Source: Burkholderiales bacterium
GTDB taxonomy: Bacteria > Pseudomonadota > Gammaproteobacteria > Burkholderiales > Burkholderiaceae_E
Length of the DNA stretch: 13,757 nt
Direction of reading: 5' to 3'
NCBI GenBank assembly: GCA_027489195.1
Contig: JAIYAG010000296.1
Span: 1 to 13,757, forward strand
The notes under the pieces were generated by a model. The model did not search any database. It saw nothing but the letters and a program-made list of their open reading frames with translations, and was not told the DNA's origin. Positions 1-6,845 of this stretch are shown one piece after another (position 1 is the first letter of the stretch; the number at the start of each line of letters is the position of its first letter). The translations under genes and the position numbers were made by a program.

Positions 1-622
1 CGAACAGGCCCACCTCGTCGAACGCCCGCTTGCTGATGAAGACCGAGGGATGGACCATGCTGACGAACTGCGCGGCGTAGCGCCAGTACGAGAAGGGCTT
101 GAGCCCGCGCGGACCTTCGTCGCGGAAGGTCTGCTCGGTCGTGAAGTGCTTCAGGTGGCCGAAGACCCACTCGGCGCCGGTGCGCTGCATCGCCTGCGCG
201 ACGCGGGCGAGCACGTGCTCGTCCCAGTAGAAGTCGTCGCCGTGCAGGTGTGCGATGACGTCGCCGGTGGCGTTCTCGATGCCGACGTTCATCGCGCGGC
301 TGATGCCGCCGGTGACGTTCTCGAGGATGCGCGCGTCCGGCGCCATCTCGCGGATCATCTCGAGCGTGCCGTCGGTCGAGCCGCCGTCCACGAACAGGTG
401 CTCGACGTTCGGCCAGGTCTGCCGGCGCACCGAGGCGATGGTGTCGGCCAGCGTCTCGATGCTGTTGCGCGTGCAGGTGACGATGGTGAACTTCAGCGTC
501 GCGGCGTCGCGATCGATCGCGGGCCCGCCGGCCGACGCGGGCTGGCCGGGCACCTGATGGGCCGGCGTGGCGAGCAGCGTGCGGGGCATCGGCGAGGCGG
601 CGGTCGTGGAAGCTGCGGTCAT
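1..622 (-). CDS. Family 2 glycosyltransferase, C-terminus cut by window edge
   Basis: Predicted GT-A fold glycosyltransferase (GT2 family) that would transfer a sugar from a nucleotide donor during surface polysaccharide assembly at the cytoplasmic face of the membrane. The frame begins at the ATG at 622-620 and stays open to base 1, giving about 207 residues. After a roughly 30-residue Ala/Pro-rich N-terminus it shows the typical order: a first strand FTIVTCTRN, then FVDGGSTDGT near residues 78-87 (nucleotide-binding Asp), then the acidic HLHGDDFYWDEHV near residues 125-137, in the place of the metal-binding DxD. AGGAG lies 8 bases before the ATG. The gene starts only 3 bases after the flippase stop, so it is almost certainly in the same operon. 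Donor and acceptor sugars cannot be told from sequence. The family is clear; the missing C-terminus limits finer assignment. Confidence 0.9.
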   Translation of the reverse strand, partial: MTAASTTAASPMPRTLLATPAHQVPGQPASAGGPAIDRDAATLKFTIVTCTRNSIETLADTIASVRRQTWPNVEHLFVDGGSTDGTLEMIREMAPDARILENVTGGISRAMNVGIENATGDVIAHLHGDDFYWDEHVLARVAQAMQRTGAEWVFGHLKHFTTEQTFRDEGPRGLKPFSYWRYAAQFVSMVHPSVFISKRAFDEVGLF

Positions 623-625
623 GGT

Positions 626-1999
626 TCAGGACTCCTGCGGGGCGGACGGGGCCGGGCGATTGCGCCGGAACCAGTCGCGGACGATCCAGGCATACGCCGG
701 GAAATGGCTGAGCGCATAGGCGATCGCGGTGGCCAGGGGCACGCCGGCGGCGCCGTAGCGGTCTGCGAAGAGGATCTTCAGGCCGACGCACAGCGGCACG
801 AAGACGAAGGCGATGTAGATCTGCTGCTTGATGACGTTCACGCCGTTGAGGAACATCGCGACGCCCTTGCCGGCGAGGTCGACGGCCACCCACAGCGCGA
901 GCGCGGCGCCGAGCCACGGCGACTTCTCGAAGTGCGGCCCGATCCACAGGTCGATGAGCCAGCCGGAGGCGGCCCAGACCGCGGCGCCACCGAGCAGGCC
1001 GATGCCGACCAGCAGCAGGCAGCTGCGCACGAAGGTGCGCCGCACCCAGGCGATGTCGCCGCGACCCACCGCCTCGCCGTACGCGGTCCACAGCGGGGTC
1101 AGCGCGAAGCTGGCGGCGATCTCGGGCACCGAGAAGATCTTCTGGTACACGGTGTAGGTGGCGACGGCCTCGACGCCGACCGCCTGCGCGATGATCAGGT
1201 TGTCGGAGGCGAAGCACAGCGCCACCGACAGCTCGAGCAGCAGGAACTTGCTGCCGGTGTTGGCCAGGCCGCGGATGTCGGCCCAGCTGAGGTCGCCGCG
1301 TTGCGGCAGCAGGTACGGCTCGCGCCAGCCCATCCAGGCGGCGACCGCCACCGAGGCGATGATCGGCGCGCCCATGGTCGCGGTCACCATGCCCACCAGG
1401 CCGAGGTCGGCGCGGACCACGAGCATCACCAGCAGCAGGGTCAGCACGCTGGCGGCGGCGGTCAGGAAGCCGACCAGGTAGCCCTGCTGCAGCGCGAACT
1501 GCAGCCGTCCGAGCGCGCTCGCCGGGATGCGGATCGCGAAGAGCACCGCGAAGGCCAGCATCGCGGGCCCTGCCACCTGCGCGAGCGCCGGATCCTCGAC
1601 GCCGATCGCGCGCGCCCACGGCACGAACGGATAGGCCACGAGGAAGACCGCGATCATCGTGGCGCCGACCACGGTCAGCATGAAGAAGGTGTTGGTGACC
1701 GCGCGCCGGACCGCGGTGCGATCGTCGCGTCCGACCGCGTTGGAGACGGCCTGCATCATGCCGGCGCCCAGGCCCAGGTCGGCGAAGCCGGCCATCGCGA
1801 GGAACGAGGTGACGGTGGCCCAGACGCCGTAGCCGGCCTGCCCGAGGTAGTTCAGCGCCAGCGGCACCGTGGCGAGCGACAGCACGATCGACAGCGCGCG
1901 CGCGCCGGCGCTCGACAGGGCGCTCGCGAACACGCGGCCCAGCCGCGTGCCGAGCATCGTGCCGATCATCGTGCGCAGGGCGCCCGCCTCGGGCTTCAC
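626..1999 (-). CDS. Wzx-type polysaccharide flippase (MOP superfamily)
   Basis: Predicted inner-membrane flippase of the oligosaccharide/polysaccharide transporter family, which moves lipid-linked repeat units from the cytoplasmic to the periplasmic face. At 457 residues it is mostly hydrophobic, with what look like 12 or more membrane helices, and has the usual N-terminal signature (ALSIVLSLATVPLALNYLG, then YGVWATVTSFLAMAGFADLGLG). The GTG at 1999-1997 is chosen as start because it lies 2 bases after the stop of the upstream gene, has GGGAG about 9 bases before it, and would be translationally coupled. An ATG ten codons inside (1969-1967) is the alternative and sits nearer the first hydrophobic stretch. 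The frame stays open far upstream, but that part lies over the wzy-like gene and is not coding. The polymerase-like gene before it and the glycosyltransferase after it support a Wzx role. Substrate is unknown. Confidence 0.9.
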   Translation of the reverse strand: MKPEAGALRTMIGTMLGTRLGRVFASALSSAGARALSIVLSLATVPLALNYLGQAGYGVWATVTSFLAMAGFADLGLGAGMMQAVSNAVGRDDRTAVRRAVTNTFFMLTVVGATMIAVFLVAYPFVPWARAIGVEDPALAQVAGPAMLAFAVLFAIRIPASALGRLQFALQQGYLVGFLTAAASVLTLLLVMLVVRADLGLVGMVTATMGAPIIASVAVAAWMGWREPYLLPQRGDLSWADIRGLANTGSKFLLLELSVALCFASDNLIIAQAVGVEAVATYTVYQKIFSVPEIAASFALTPLWTAYGEAVGRGDIAWVRRTFVRSCLLLVGIGLLGGAAVWAASGWLIDLWIGPHFEKSPWLGAALALWVAVDLAGKGVAMFLNGVNVIKQQIYIAFVFVPLCVGLKILFADRYGAAGVPLATAIAYALSHFPAYAWIVRDWFRRNRPAPSAPQES

Positions 2000-2001
2000 G
2001 C

Positions 2002-3504
2002 TCAGCGGCTCCCGGCGGCGGCGCCCGCCATGGCCTCGGGCTCGTCGACGCGTGCCGGGCGGCGCACCGGGCGCGTGCTCGGTGCGGGCAGCGCCTCGAA
2101 GCGGCCGGGCTGCGGATCCAGCACGCGCGAGATCGTGGGCAGCGCCAGGCACAGGCCCCACATCAGCGTGGTGCGCACCTGGATCAGCGGCGTGCCGATG
2201 ACCATGTCGGGAATCACGAAGGCCATGCCCGCCAGGCCCGCGATCCGCAGCGGGTCGAGCGGGGAGGGTGCCACGCCGGGCTCGCGACGGGCGCTGCGCA
2301 CGTAGACCGCCGCGACGATCGCGAACAGCACCAGGCCCACGATGCCGGCCTTCAGGCCCAGGTGCAGCAGACCGCTGTGCAGGAAGTCGCCGGCGCGCTC
2401 GCCCGTCTGCCAGAAGATCATGTTCGCGCCTTCGTACTGCCCCCACGAGCCGATGCCGAGGATCGGGCTCTCGACGAAGGACTGCCACGCCAGGCGCAGC
2501 TCCATGATCCGCGGGTTGTCCGGGCCGTACGGGTCGGGGAGGATGTCGTAGATCCAGACCAGCAGGCCGGCGTCGTCGGCGGCCCGGACCTGCGCGAGCC
2601 GCTGGCCCGCAGCGATGGCGACCGCGCCCAGCAGCGCCGGCAGACCGACCAGCACGCCGATCACCTGCTGGCGGCGCGGCAGGCCGGCCAAGACGACCAG
2701 CATCGCCAGCACGAAGCCGCCCTGCAGCGTGCGCCGGAAGGTCAGCGCGATCGTCGCCGCGCACAGCAGCACCACGCCCAGGTTCATCGCCCGCCTGAAC
2801 GCGGTGCGCTCCGGCGTCGGCGGGCCGATCGCGCGCAGCAGCGCGAGGACCGCGCCGATCGTCATCAGCATCGAGTCGCTGATGTCGAAGAACGTGATCT
2901 TGAGCGCCAGCTTCTCCATGTTCTGGTAGACGTTCGACGGGTCGCCGCCGAAGGCCGCGAAGCGCACGAGGCCGAAGACCGCGCGCGCGGCCGCCACGAC
3001 GATGATGAAGTCCATCAGCCTGCGGACGTCGCGCTCGGTACGGAACGCGTTGACCAGCAGCAGCACGAAGATCGCCATCCAGACGAGGTTCACGAACCCC
3101 ATCGGCCCCAGGATGTGGCGAACCTCCTCGCCGAGCCACACGCCGACGACGAGGTGGCCGAGCAGCATCGCGGCGAATCCGAGCAGCCATACGGCGACCG
3201 GCGCGATCGCCATCGGGCGCCCCTGGAAACGGTTCGACACGATCGACCAGAACAGGCCGCCGAGCACGCCCCACTGCACGAACGGGAACAGCAGCTGGCC
3301 CGAGCCGCGCGACCAGATCGGCACGCCGGCATCGGCCACCGCCAGCGTCGACTCCGGCACCGTGAACATCAGGAGCAGGAACGGGTAGGCGAGCAGTGCG
3401 GGTCGACGTAGGAGCATGCCTGCCCCGATCACGCCGACGGCCGCCGCGCCGAGGGCGGCGAGCAGGGTGATCAGGGTCGACGGGTTCGTGAAGTCGATCG
3501 ACAT
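2002..3504 (-). CDS. O-antigen ligase/polymerase family (Wzy_C-like) membrane protein
   Basis: Predicted multi-pass inner-membrane protein of 500 residues that would polymerise or ligate polysaccharide repeat units in the periplasm. About ten hydrophobic helices are visible, starting at residues 11-30. A large polar loop at roughly residues 300-375 carries the family-like elements ELRLAWQSFVESPILGIGSWG and, further on, FLHSGLLHLGLKAGIVGL with the conserved His near residue 375. The last 45 residues are a Pro/Arg-rich, probably cytoplasmic, tail. The ATG at 3504 is the only plausible start: an in-frame TAG lies upstream (inside the TAGAAT at 3573-3568), and the next Met is residue 30, within the first helix. 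No Shine-Dalgarno precedes it; the leader instead reads ACACCTCCCCG-GC-ATG. Wzy and WaaL-type ligases share this domain; the flippase next door favours Wzy. Confidence 0.85.
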   Translation of the reverse strand: MSIDFTNPSTLITLLAALGAAAVGVIGAGMLLRRPALLAYPFLLLMFTVPESTLAVADAGVPIWSRGSGQLLFPFVQWGVLGGLFWSIVSNRFQGRPMAIAPVAVWLLGFAAMLLGHLVVGVWLGEEVRHILGPMGFVNLVWMAIFVLLLVNAFRTERDVRRLMDFIIVVAAARAVFGLVRFAAFGGDPSNVYQNMEKLALKITFFDISDSMLMTIGAVLALLRAIGPPTPERTAFRRAMNLGVVLLCAATIALTFRRTLQGGFVLAMLVVLAGLPRRQQVIGVLVGLPALLGAVAIAAGQRLAQVRAADDAGLLVWIYDILPDPYGPDNPRIMELRLAWQSFVESPILGIGSWGQYEGANMIFWQTGERAGDFLHSGLLHLGLKAGIVGLVLFAIVAAVYVRSARREPGVAPSPLDPLRIAGLAGMAFVIPDMVIGTPLIQVRTTLMWGLCLALPTISRVLDPQPGRFEALPAPSTRPVRRPARVDEPEAMAGAAAGSR

Positions 3505-3506
3505 GC

Positions 3507-3517
3507 CGGGGAGGTGT
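3507..3517 (-). promoter_or_regulatory. C-rich ACACCTCCCCG leader element before the wzy-like ATG
   Basis: The mRNA-sense sequence ACACCTCCCCG ends 2 bases before the ATG at 3504, where a Shine-Dalgarno would be expected. Its CCTCC core equals the anti-Shine-Dalgarno sequence of 16S rRNA, so it cannot pair with the ribosome as a normal RBS. The same 11-mer precedes the ATG at 6846. Function unknown; a shared translational control site is an inference. Confidence 0.35.
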
Positions 3518-3567
3518 GGGAGTGTTCGTCCTGCGACGGGTCGATTGCCCGTGCGGCGACGAGTTGT

Positions 3568-3573
3568 ATTCTA
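3568..3573 (-). promoter_or_regulatory. Candidate -10 box (TAGAAT) of the wzy-like operon
   Basis: On the minus strand the sequence reads CCCTTAGAATACAAC. TAGAAT matches the sigma-70 -10 consensus at 5 of 6 positions. A start near 3561 would give a leader of about 57 bases. No recognisable -35 hexamer lies 16-18 bases upstream, so an activator or an alternative promoter is possible. Confidence 0.4.
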
Positions 3574-3782
3574 AGGGCCGCGCCCCGAGGGCCGCGTGAC
3601 CGAATGCACCGTCCGCACGTCGGTCTGGGCCGGGCATCGGAGGGGCTCCTCCCGCATCATCTGCCCAAGCCGTCCGCCACGGGACGACCGTTGACCGTCG
3701 CGGTACCGACATGAACCGTTGCAGGCTGTGAACATGCGGGTACCAGGAGACTTCGATCACTGGGTCGGACGTCTGCCGCGCC

Positions 3783-3788
3783 TATCAT
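3783..3788 (+). promoter_or_regulatory. Candidate -10 box (TATCAT) for the lipoprotein gene
   Basis: TATCAT matches the -10 consensus at 5 of 6 positions and would give a leader of about 108 bases to the ATG at 3903. No clear -35 lies 17 bases upstream (the sequence there is CTGGGT). Weak evidence, based on the hexamer and its placement only. Confidence 0.25.
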
Positions 3789-3902
3789 CGGGGCACTTCG
3801 CGCCCGACCGTGGTGCGATGGATCCACGCAGTCAGGGTCCCGGCGGAGTCGAGCCGGGCCGGCGCAGGTAACAGTGCAACACCTCATCCACAAGGGATAG
3901 AC

Positions 3903-5186
3903 ATGGCTTCCAAGTTTCGTCGTTCGATCGTTCTGTCCGCGGGCGCCGCGGTCACGCTGGCTGCGTGCGGTGGTGGCGGCTCGTCCGATCCGGCCCCCGT
4001 CACCCCCACGAACCCGGTCAGCTCGCTGACGGCGAACTCGACGGCCCTGTTCGCGTTCCCCGGCGACACCAAGCAGCTGTCGGTCGTCGCGAAGGACGCC
4101 GGCGGCGCCACCGTCGCGAGCCCCTCGGTCACCTGGTCGTCGACGAACACCGCGGTCGCCACCGTGGATTCGGCCGGCAAGGTCACCGTCGTCGCCTCCG
4201 GCGCGGGCAGCGCCACGATCGTCGCCACCTCGGGCAGCGTGACGACCACCGTGCCGCTGACGGTCAATGCCACGCCGGCGAGCGTCGCCGACCTGGCCAA
4301 GGCCTTCCCGTACAAGAAGACCGGCGCCGGCGCCGGCGCGGGTGCCGCGGCCTACGCCTGGTCCTCCTCGTCGGACGTGTCGCAGGCCGTCGCCGATGCG
4401 CAGGAGAAGCGCGCTGGCTTCATCGCCACCCGCCTGTCGACGTACTACCCGGAGGCGTCCGTGCCGATGGACTGGTACTTCACCAGCGACAAGTCGGTGC
4501 TGACGCGCCATGCCGCCCGTGTCGCCAACCTGAGCGCCGACGAAGTCGCGAAGATCGACAACCTGGTGCAGGCGCCGGACGCCAATGGCCGGATCGCGAG
4601 CTTCTACTACCTGCGCGACGGCGAGAACCCCATCGCGACCATGTCGCACGAGTTCGCCGAGTTCTCGCTCGACGCCTGCGTGAAGACCGCGGGCACGCCG
4701 GACGCCTACGCGCTCGGCTTCCTGCGCGAAGGCGGCGGCCTGTACTGGGAGAGCGGCACGGTCAACGAGACCACCGGCGCGTTCACCTTCACCAAGCCGC
4801 GCAGCGACCTGATCACCAGCTTCAAGGCCTTCGCGGTCAGCTCGCCCTCGACGCTCGACGTCGCCACGCTGAAGACGAAGGACTACAACCAGATCGTCGC
4901 CAGCACCGGCACGAACCCGACGGATCGCACCGCGCTGTACCCGGCGAGCGCGATGCTCTACTCGTTCCTGCAGATCACCTACCCGACCCAGCTCGCCACG
5001 CTGATCAGCGAGGTGTCGGCCGGCACGGGGACGTCGTTCACCGGCGGCGGCGTGACCTACACGCTGAATGCGGCCGGCGCGGTGGCCCGTCTGGTCGTGC
5101 TTCTGTCGACGGCCACGCCGGCCATCTCGACCGAAGCCGCGCTGACGACGGCCTACTCGAACTGGGCGCTCGCGCTCACCGCCTGA
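3903..5186 (+). CDS. Lipoprotein with Big_2 Ig-like domain and unknown C-terminal region
   Basis: A 427-residue protein predicted to be exported and lipid-anchored. The first 21 residues form a lipoprotein signal peptide (KFRR positive end, hydrophobic core, lipobox LAAC), with Cys22 as the lipidated residue followed by a GGGGSS linker. Residues about 40-130 resemble a bacterial Ig-like Big_2 domain, with the typical VTWSSTNTAVATVDSAGKV followed by GSATIVATSG. After a Gly/Ala linker near residues 141-150, residues about 155-427 form a region I do not recognise; it begins with a helix-like stretch and contains MDWYFTSDKSVLTRHAARV and MSHEFAEFSLDACV. No catalytic motif is evident. The start at 3903 is chosen because it gives the signal peptide directly; AAGGGA 5 bases upstream is a fair RBS. 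The frame is open further upstream (to 3810), but that part does not look like protein. It is monocistronic, ended by a strong terminator. A surface or envelope-binding role is inferred only. Confidence 0.85.
   Translation: MASKFRRSIVLSAGAAVTLAACGGGGSSDPAPVTPTNPVSSLTANSTALFAFPGDTKQLSVVAKDAGGATVASPSVTWSSTNTAVATVDSAGKVTVVASGAGSATIVATSGSVTTTVPLTVNATPASVADLAKAFPYKKTGAGAGAGAAAYAWSSSSDVSQAVADAQEKRAGFIATRLSTYYPEASVPMDWYFTSDKSVLTRHAARVANLSADEVAKIDNLVQAPDANGRIASFYYLRDGENPIATMSHEFAEFSLDACVKTAGTPDAYALGFLREGGGLYWESGTVNETTGAFTFTKPRSDLITSFKAFAVSSPSTLDVATLKTKDYNQIVASTGTNPTDRTALYPASAMLYSFLQITYPTQLATLISEVSAGTGTSFTGGGVTYTLNAAGAVARLVVLLSTATPAISTEAALTTAYSNWALALTA
4321..4346 (+). repeat. Short GCCGGC/GGCGCC repeat tract encoding a Gly-Ala linker
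   Basis: About three tandem copies of a six-base GCGCCG unit encode the Gly-Ala run (TGAGAGAGAAA) that separates the Big_2 domain from the unknown C-terminal region. The tract could vary in copy number by slippage, changing linker length in two-residue steps without breaking the frame. Confidence 0.6.
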
Positions 5187-5197
5187 CGGCGACCGAC

Positions 5198-5256
5198 GCC
5201 GCGCTTCGGCGCGGCGCCACGACGACGGCCCGGCATCCCCGGGCCGTCGTCGTTTC
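5198..5256 (+). terminator. Double-hairpin terminator after the lipoprotein gene
   Basis: Two adjacent perfect hairpins lie 11 bases after the stop. The first (5198-5215) is GCCGCGC-TTCG-GCGCGGC, a 7-bp stem with a stable UUCG tetraloop. The second (5219-5253) has a 15-bp perfect stem, ACGACGACGGCCCGG, with a 5-base loop (CATCC) and ends in a short TTT. The T run is short, but such stems are strong in high-GC genomes. Confidence 0.8.
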
Positions 5257-5382
5257 CGGAAGGTGCGATGTGCGACGATTCGTGCATTCCGCCGCTGCAC
5301 GACGGACCTGGCCGGCTCATCGTGACGGACAGGCAGGCGTTCCGGCCCGCCGGCGCCCCGCGTGCCCGACCAGAGGTGGAAG

Positions 5383-6681
5383 ATGAGCAGTGCCGAGCCG
5401 ACGACCGTTCTCGAGAGGCGTCCAGTGAGTGCAGTCTCGATGGGCGCCGCGCGTCCCGAGCCGATCCGCGTCCACATCGTGTACCAGACCGATCCGCAGG
5501 GCGTGATCGCCGGTGGCATCGACACGTTCATCCGCGGCATGGTGCGCAACGCGCCCGCCGACTTCGACATGGGCATCGTCGGGCTCACTGCAGATCCGGC
5601 GGCGCGCCCGGTCGGCCGCTGGAGCCGCTGCGAGGTGGAGGGGCGCACGGTCGGCTTCTTCCCGGTCGGCGAACTGGGCGACACGACGCGCCGCAGCCGC
5701 GTGCCGCTCACGGTCCGCGTGGCCGCGGGCGTCATCCGGCACCGTGCGGCGGTGATCGAGGCCGACGTGCTCGACTTCCACCGCCCCGAGGCCGCGCTGC
5801 CGCTGCTGTGGACCGATCGCGTGCGCCATTGCTACATCCACCAGAACATGGTGTCGCTCAAGAGCCGGCACGCCGACATCAAGTGGGCGGCGGCGCCCAG
5901 CCTGTACTACCGGCTCGAGGCGACGGCGCTGCGCCGCATGGACCGCGTCTGGTGCGTGCGCGAGGACGCGGCCAATGCCTACCGCGAGCGCTTCGCCGAC
6001 ATCGCCCAGCGCTTCGCGTTCCTGCCCACCTGGACCGACCCGGCCACCTTCCATCCGGCCGGCGACGACGGGCGTGCGATGCGCGCCGGGGTGTTCGATG
6101 CGGCGTGGGGGCTCGATGCGTCCCACGAGATCGCGATCGCGGTCGGCCGGCTCGATCGGCAGAAGAACCCCCGGCTGATGATCGAGGCGTTCGCGCGCGT
6201 GGCCGCGCTGCGTCCGCGGCTGCGCCTGGTGCTGGTCGGCGACGGCGTGCTGCGCGCCGAGGTCGAGCGGCAGATCGCCGAGGCCGGCCTGGGCGGCCGC
6301 GTGGTGCTGGCCGGCCTGCAGCCGCCGACGCGGATCGCCTCGATGCTGCGTGCGAGCGACGTGTACCTGATGTCGTCGGGCTACGAGGGCATGCCCATCA
6401 GCGTGCTCGAGGCGCTCGCCAGCGGCCTGCCGGTCGTCTCGACCGACGTCGGCGAGGTGCCGCGGGTCGTGGTCGGCGGCCACAGCGGCGAGGTGGTGGC
6501 CGAGCAGACCGCCGCGGCGCTCGCCGACGGCCTCTCGAAGGTGCTCGCGCAGCGCGCGCAGTACACGCGCGCCGCCTGCGTGGCCAGCGCCGCGCCGTTC
6601 ACCCCCGGACGCGTGCTGGGCGCGGTGTTCGACGCCTACCGCGAAGACGTCTCGCGCCGCCGCGCCGCCCGACGCGCCTGA
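5383..6681 (+). CDS. Family 4 glycosyltransferase (GT-B fold)
   Basis: Predicted cytoplasmic retaining glycosyltransferase of 432 residues, close to the usual GT4 length of 350-430. The N-terminal half begins IRVHIVYQTDPQGVIAGGIDTFIRGM (residues about 28-53), containing the Gly-Gly loop of the acceptor domain. The C-terminal Glycos_transf_1 domain starts at GRLDRQKNPRLMIEAF (about residue 255), continues with LVLVGDGVLRAEVE, and carries the donor-binding E-x7-E motif in YEGMPISVLEALASG (about residues 333-348). The ATG at 5383 is preferred: AGAGGTGG lies just upstream. A GTG at 5362 and an ATG near 5440 are in frame, but the family similarity begins only after residue 25. It is separated from the lipoprotein by a terminator and has its own upstream region. 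It probably contributes to the same polysaccharide as the minus-strand genes, but that is inferred from proximity. Sugar specificity unknown. Confidence 0.9.
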   Translation: MSSAEPTTVLERRPVSAVSMGAARPEPIRVHIVYQTDPQGVIAGGIDTFIRGMVRNAPADFDMGIVGLTADPAARPVGRWSRCEVEGRTVGFFPVGELGDTTRRSRVPLTVRVAAGVIRHRAAVIEADVLDFHRPEAALPLLWTDRVRHCYIHQNMVSLKSRHADIKWAAAPSLYYRLEATALRRMDRVWCVREDAANAYRERFADIAQRFAFLPTWTDPATFHPAGDDGRAMRAGVFDAAWGLDASHEIAIAVGRLDRQKNPRLMIEAFARVAALRPRLRLVLVGDGVLRAEVERQIAEAGLGGRVVLAGLQPPTRIASMLRASDVYLMSSGYEGMPISVLEALASGLPVVSTDVGEVPRVVVGGHSGEVVAEQTAAALADGLSKVLAQRAQYTRAACVASAAPFTPGRVLGAVFDAYREDVSRRRAARRA

Positions 6682-6685
6682 GCCG

Positions 6686-6702
6686 GGCGTCGCGCCGACG
6701 CC
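6686..6702 (+). terminator. Possible terminator hairpin after the GT4 gene
   Basis: A perfect 7-bp stem GGCGTCG/CGACGCC with a 3-base loop lies 4 bases after the stop. There is no T run. Three further palindromes follow: CGCCCG-C-CGGGCG (6730-6742), CGGACGCGTCCG (6741-6752) and CCCGA-T-TCGGG (6770-6780), so the region could act as a structured 3' end or Rho-dependent terminator. Confidence 0.4.
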
Positions 6703-6803
6703 ACCGACCCGCCTCCCGTGGCGACGCCGCGCCCGCCGGGCGGACGCGTCCGTCCACTTGTCCGAGACGCCCGATTCGGGCTCGGGTGTCGCGCTGCGAA
6801 GAC

Positions 6804-6809
6804 GATAAT
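6804..6809 (+). promoter_or_regulatory. Candidate -10 box (GATAAT) of the EAL-HDOD operon
   Basis: GATAAT matches the -10 consensus at 5 of 6 positions and would place transcription start near 6816, with about 30 bases of leader. No good -35 lies at the right distance (the sequence there is CTCGGG), which suggests a weak or activated promoter. The inverted repeat at 6811-6824 would overlap the start site. Confidence 0.35.
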
Positions 6810-6810
6810 C

Positions 6811-6824
6811 GTGACATCCGTCAC
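6811..6824. promoter_or_regulatory. Inverted repeat GTGAC-N4-GTCAC, possible operator
   Basis: A perfect 5+5 palindrome with a 4-base spacer (ATCC) lies directly after the candidate -10 box and 22 bases before the EAL-HDOD start. The position, over the expected transcription start, would suit a repressor. No regulator gene is nearby. The repeat is short and could be chance. Confidence 0.3.
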
Positions 6825-6833
6825 TCTTCAGCG

Positions 6834-6844
6834 ACACCTCCCCG
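6834..6844 (+). promoter_or_regulatory. C-rich ACACCTCCCCG leader element before the EAL-HDOD ATG
   Basis: The 11-mer is identical in sequence and orientation to the one before the wzy-like gene, and ends 1 base before the ATG at 6846. It replaces a Shine-Dalgarno. Both genes also begin ATGTC. See the matching element at 3507-3517. Confidence 0.35.
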
Positions 6845-6845
6845 A

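Larger units (their letters stand above)
3505..3902. promoter_or_regulatory. Divergent intergenic region between wzy-like gene and lipoprotein
   Basis: This 398-base stretch lies between two divergently transcribed genes and should hold promoters for both. I find no convincing gene in it: the short reading frame at 3514-3714 has no recognisable protein. Visible elements are a -10-like hexamer facing left (3568-3573), one facing right (3783-3788), two GGTACC sites (3702-3707 and 3739-3744), and a direct repeat ACCGTTG at 3687-3693 and 3715-3721 (28-base period, possible weak operator half-sites). The 3720-3800 part looks less GC-biased than the neighbouring coding DNA. No good -35 box pairs with either -10 candidate. 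Confidence 0.55.

Noticed and set aside
50..2305. Plus-strand 751-residue open frame opposite the polysaccharide genes
   Set aside because: Composition is Arg/Gly/His/Glu-rich without domains and it lies opposite three clear membrane/transferase genes; it is a GC-rich antisense shadow.
3514..3714. Small plus-strand frame in the intergenic region
   Set aside because: No RBS, no recognisable protein, and it overlaps the likely promoter of the wzy-like gene.
626..3760. 1044-residue minus-strand frame as a single fused protein
   Set aside because: Only its last 457 residues are real (flippase). The first part overlaps the wzy-like gene in another frame and has Arg/Pro-rich shadow composition.
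4321..4346. GC repeat tract as a possible CRISPR or mobile-element repeat
   Set aside because: It is a short in-frame hexamer run encoding a Gly-Ala linker; there are no spacers or flanking repeats.
3657..5735. 692-residue minus-strand frame opposite the lipoprotein
   Set aside because: Arg/Gly-rich shadow; the opposite strand has a convincing lipoprotein with signal peptide and Ig-like domain.
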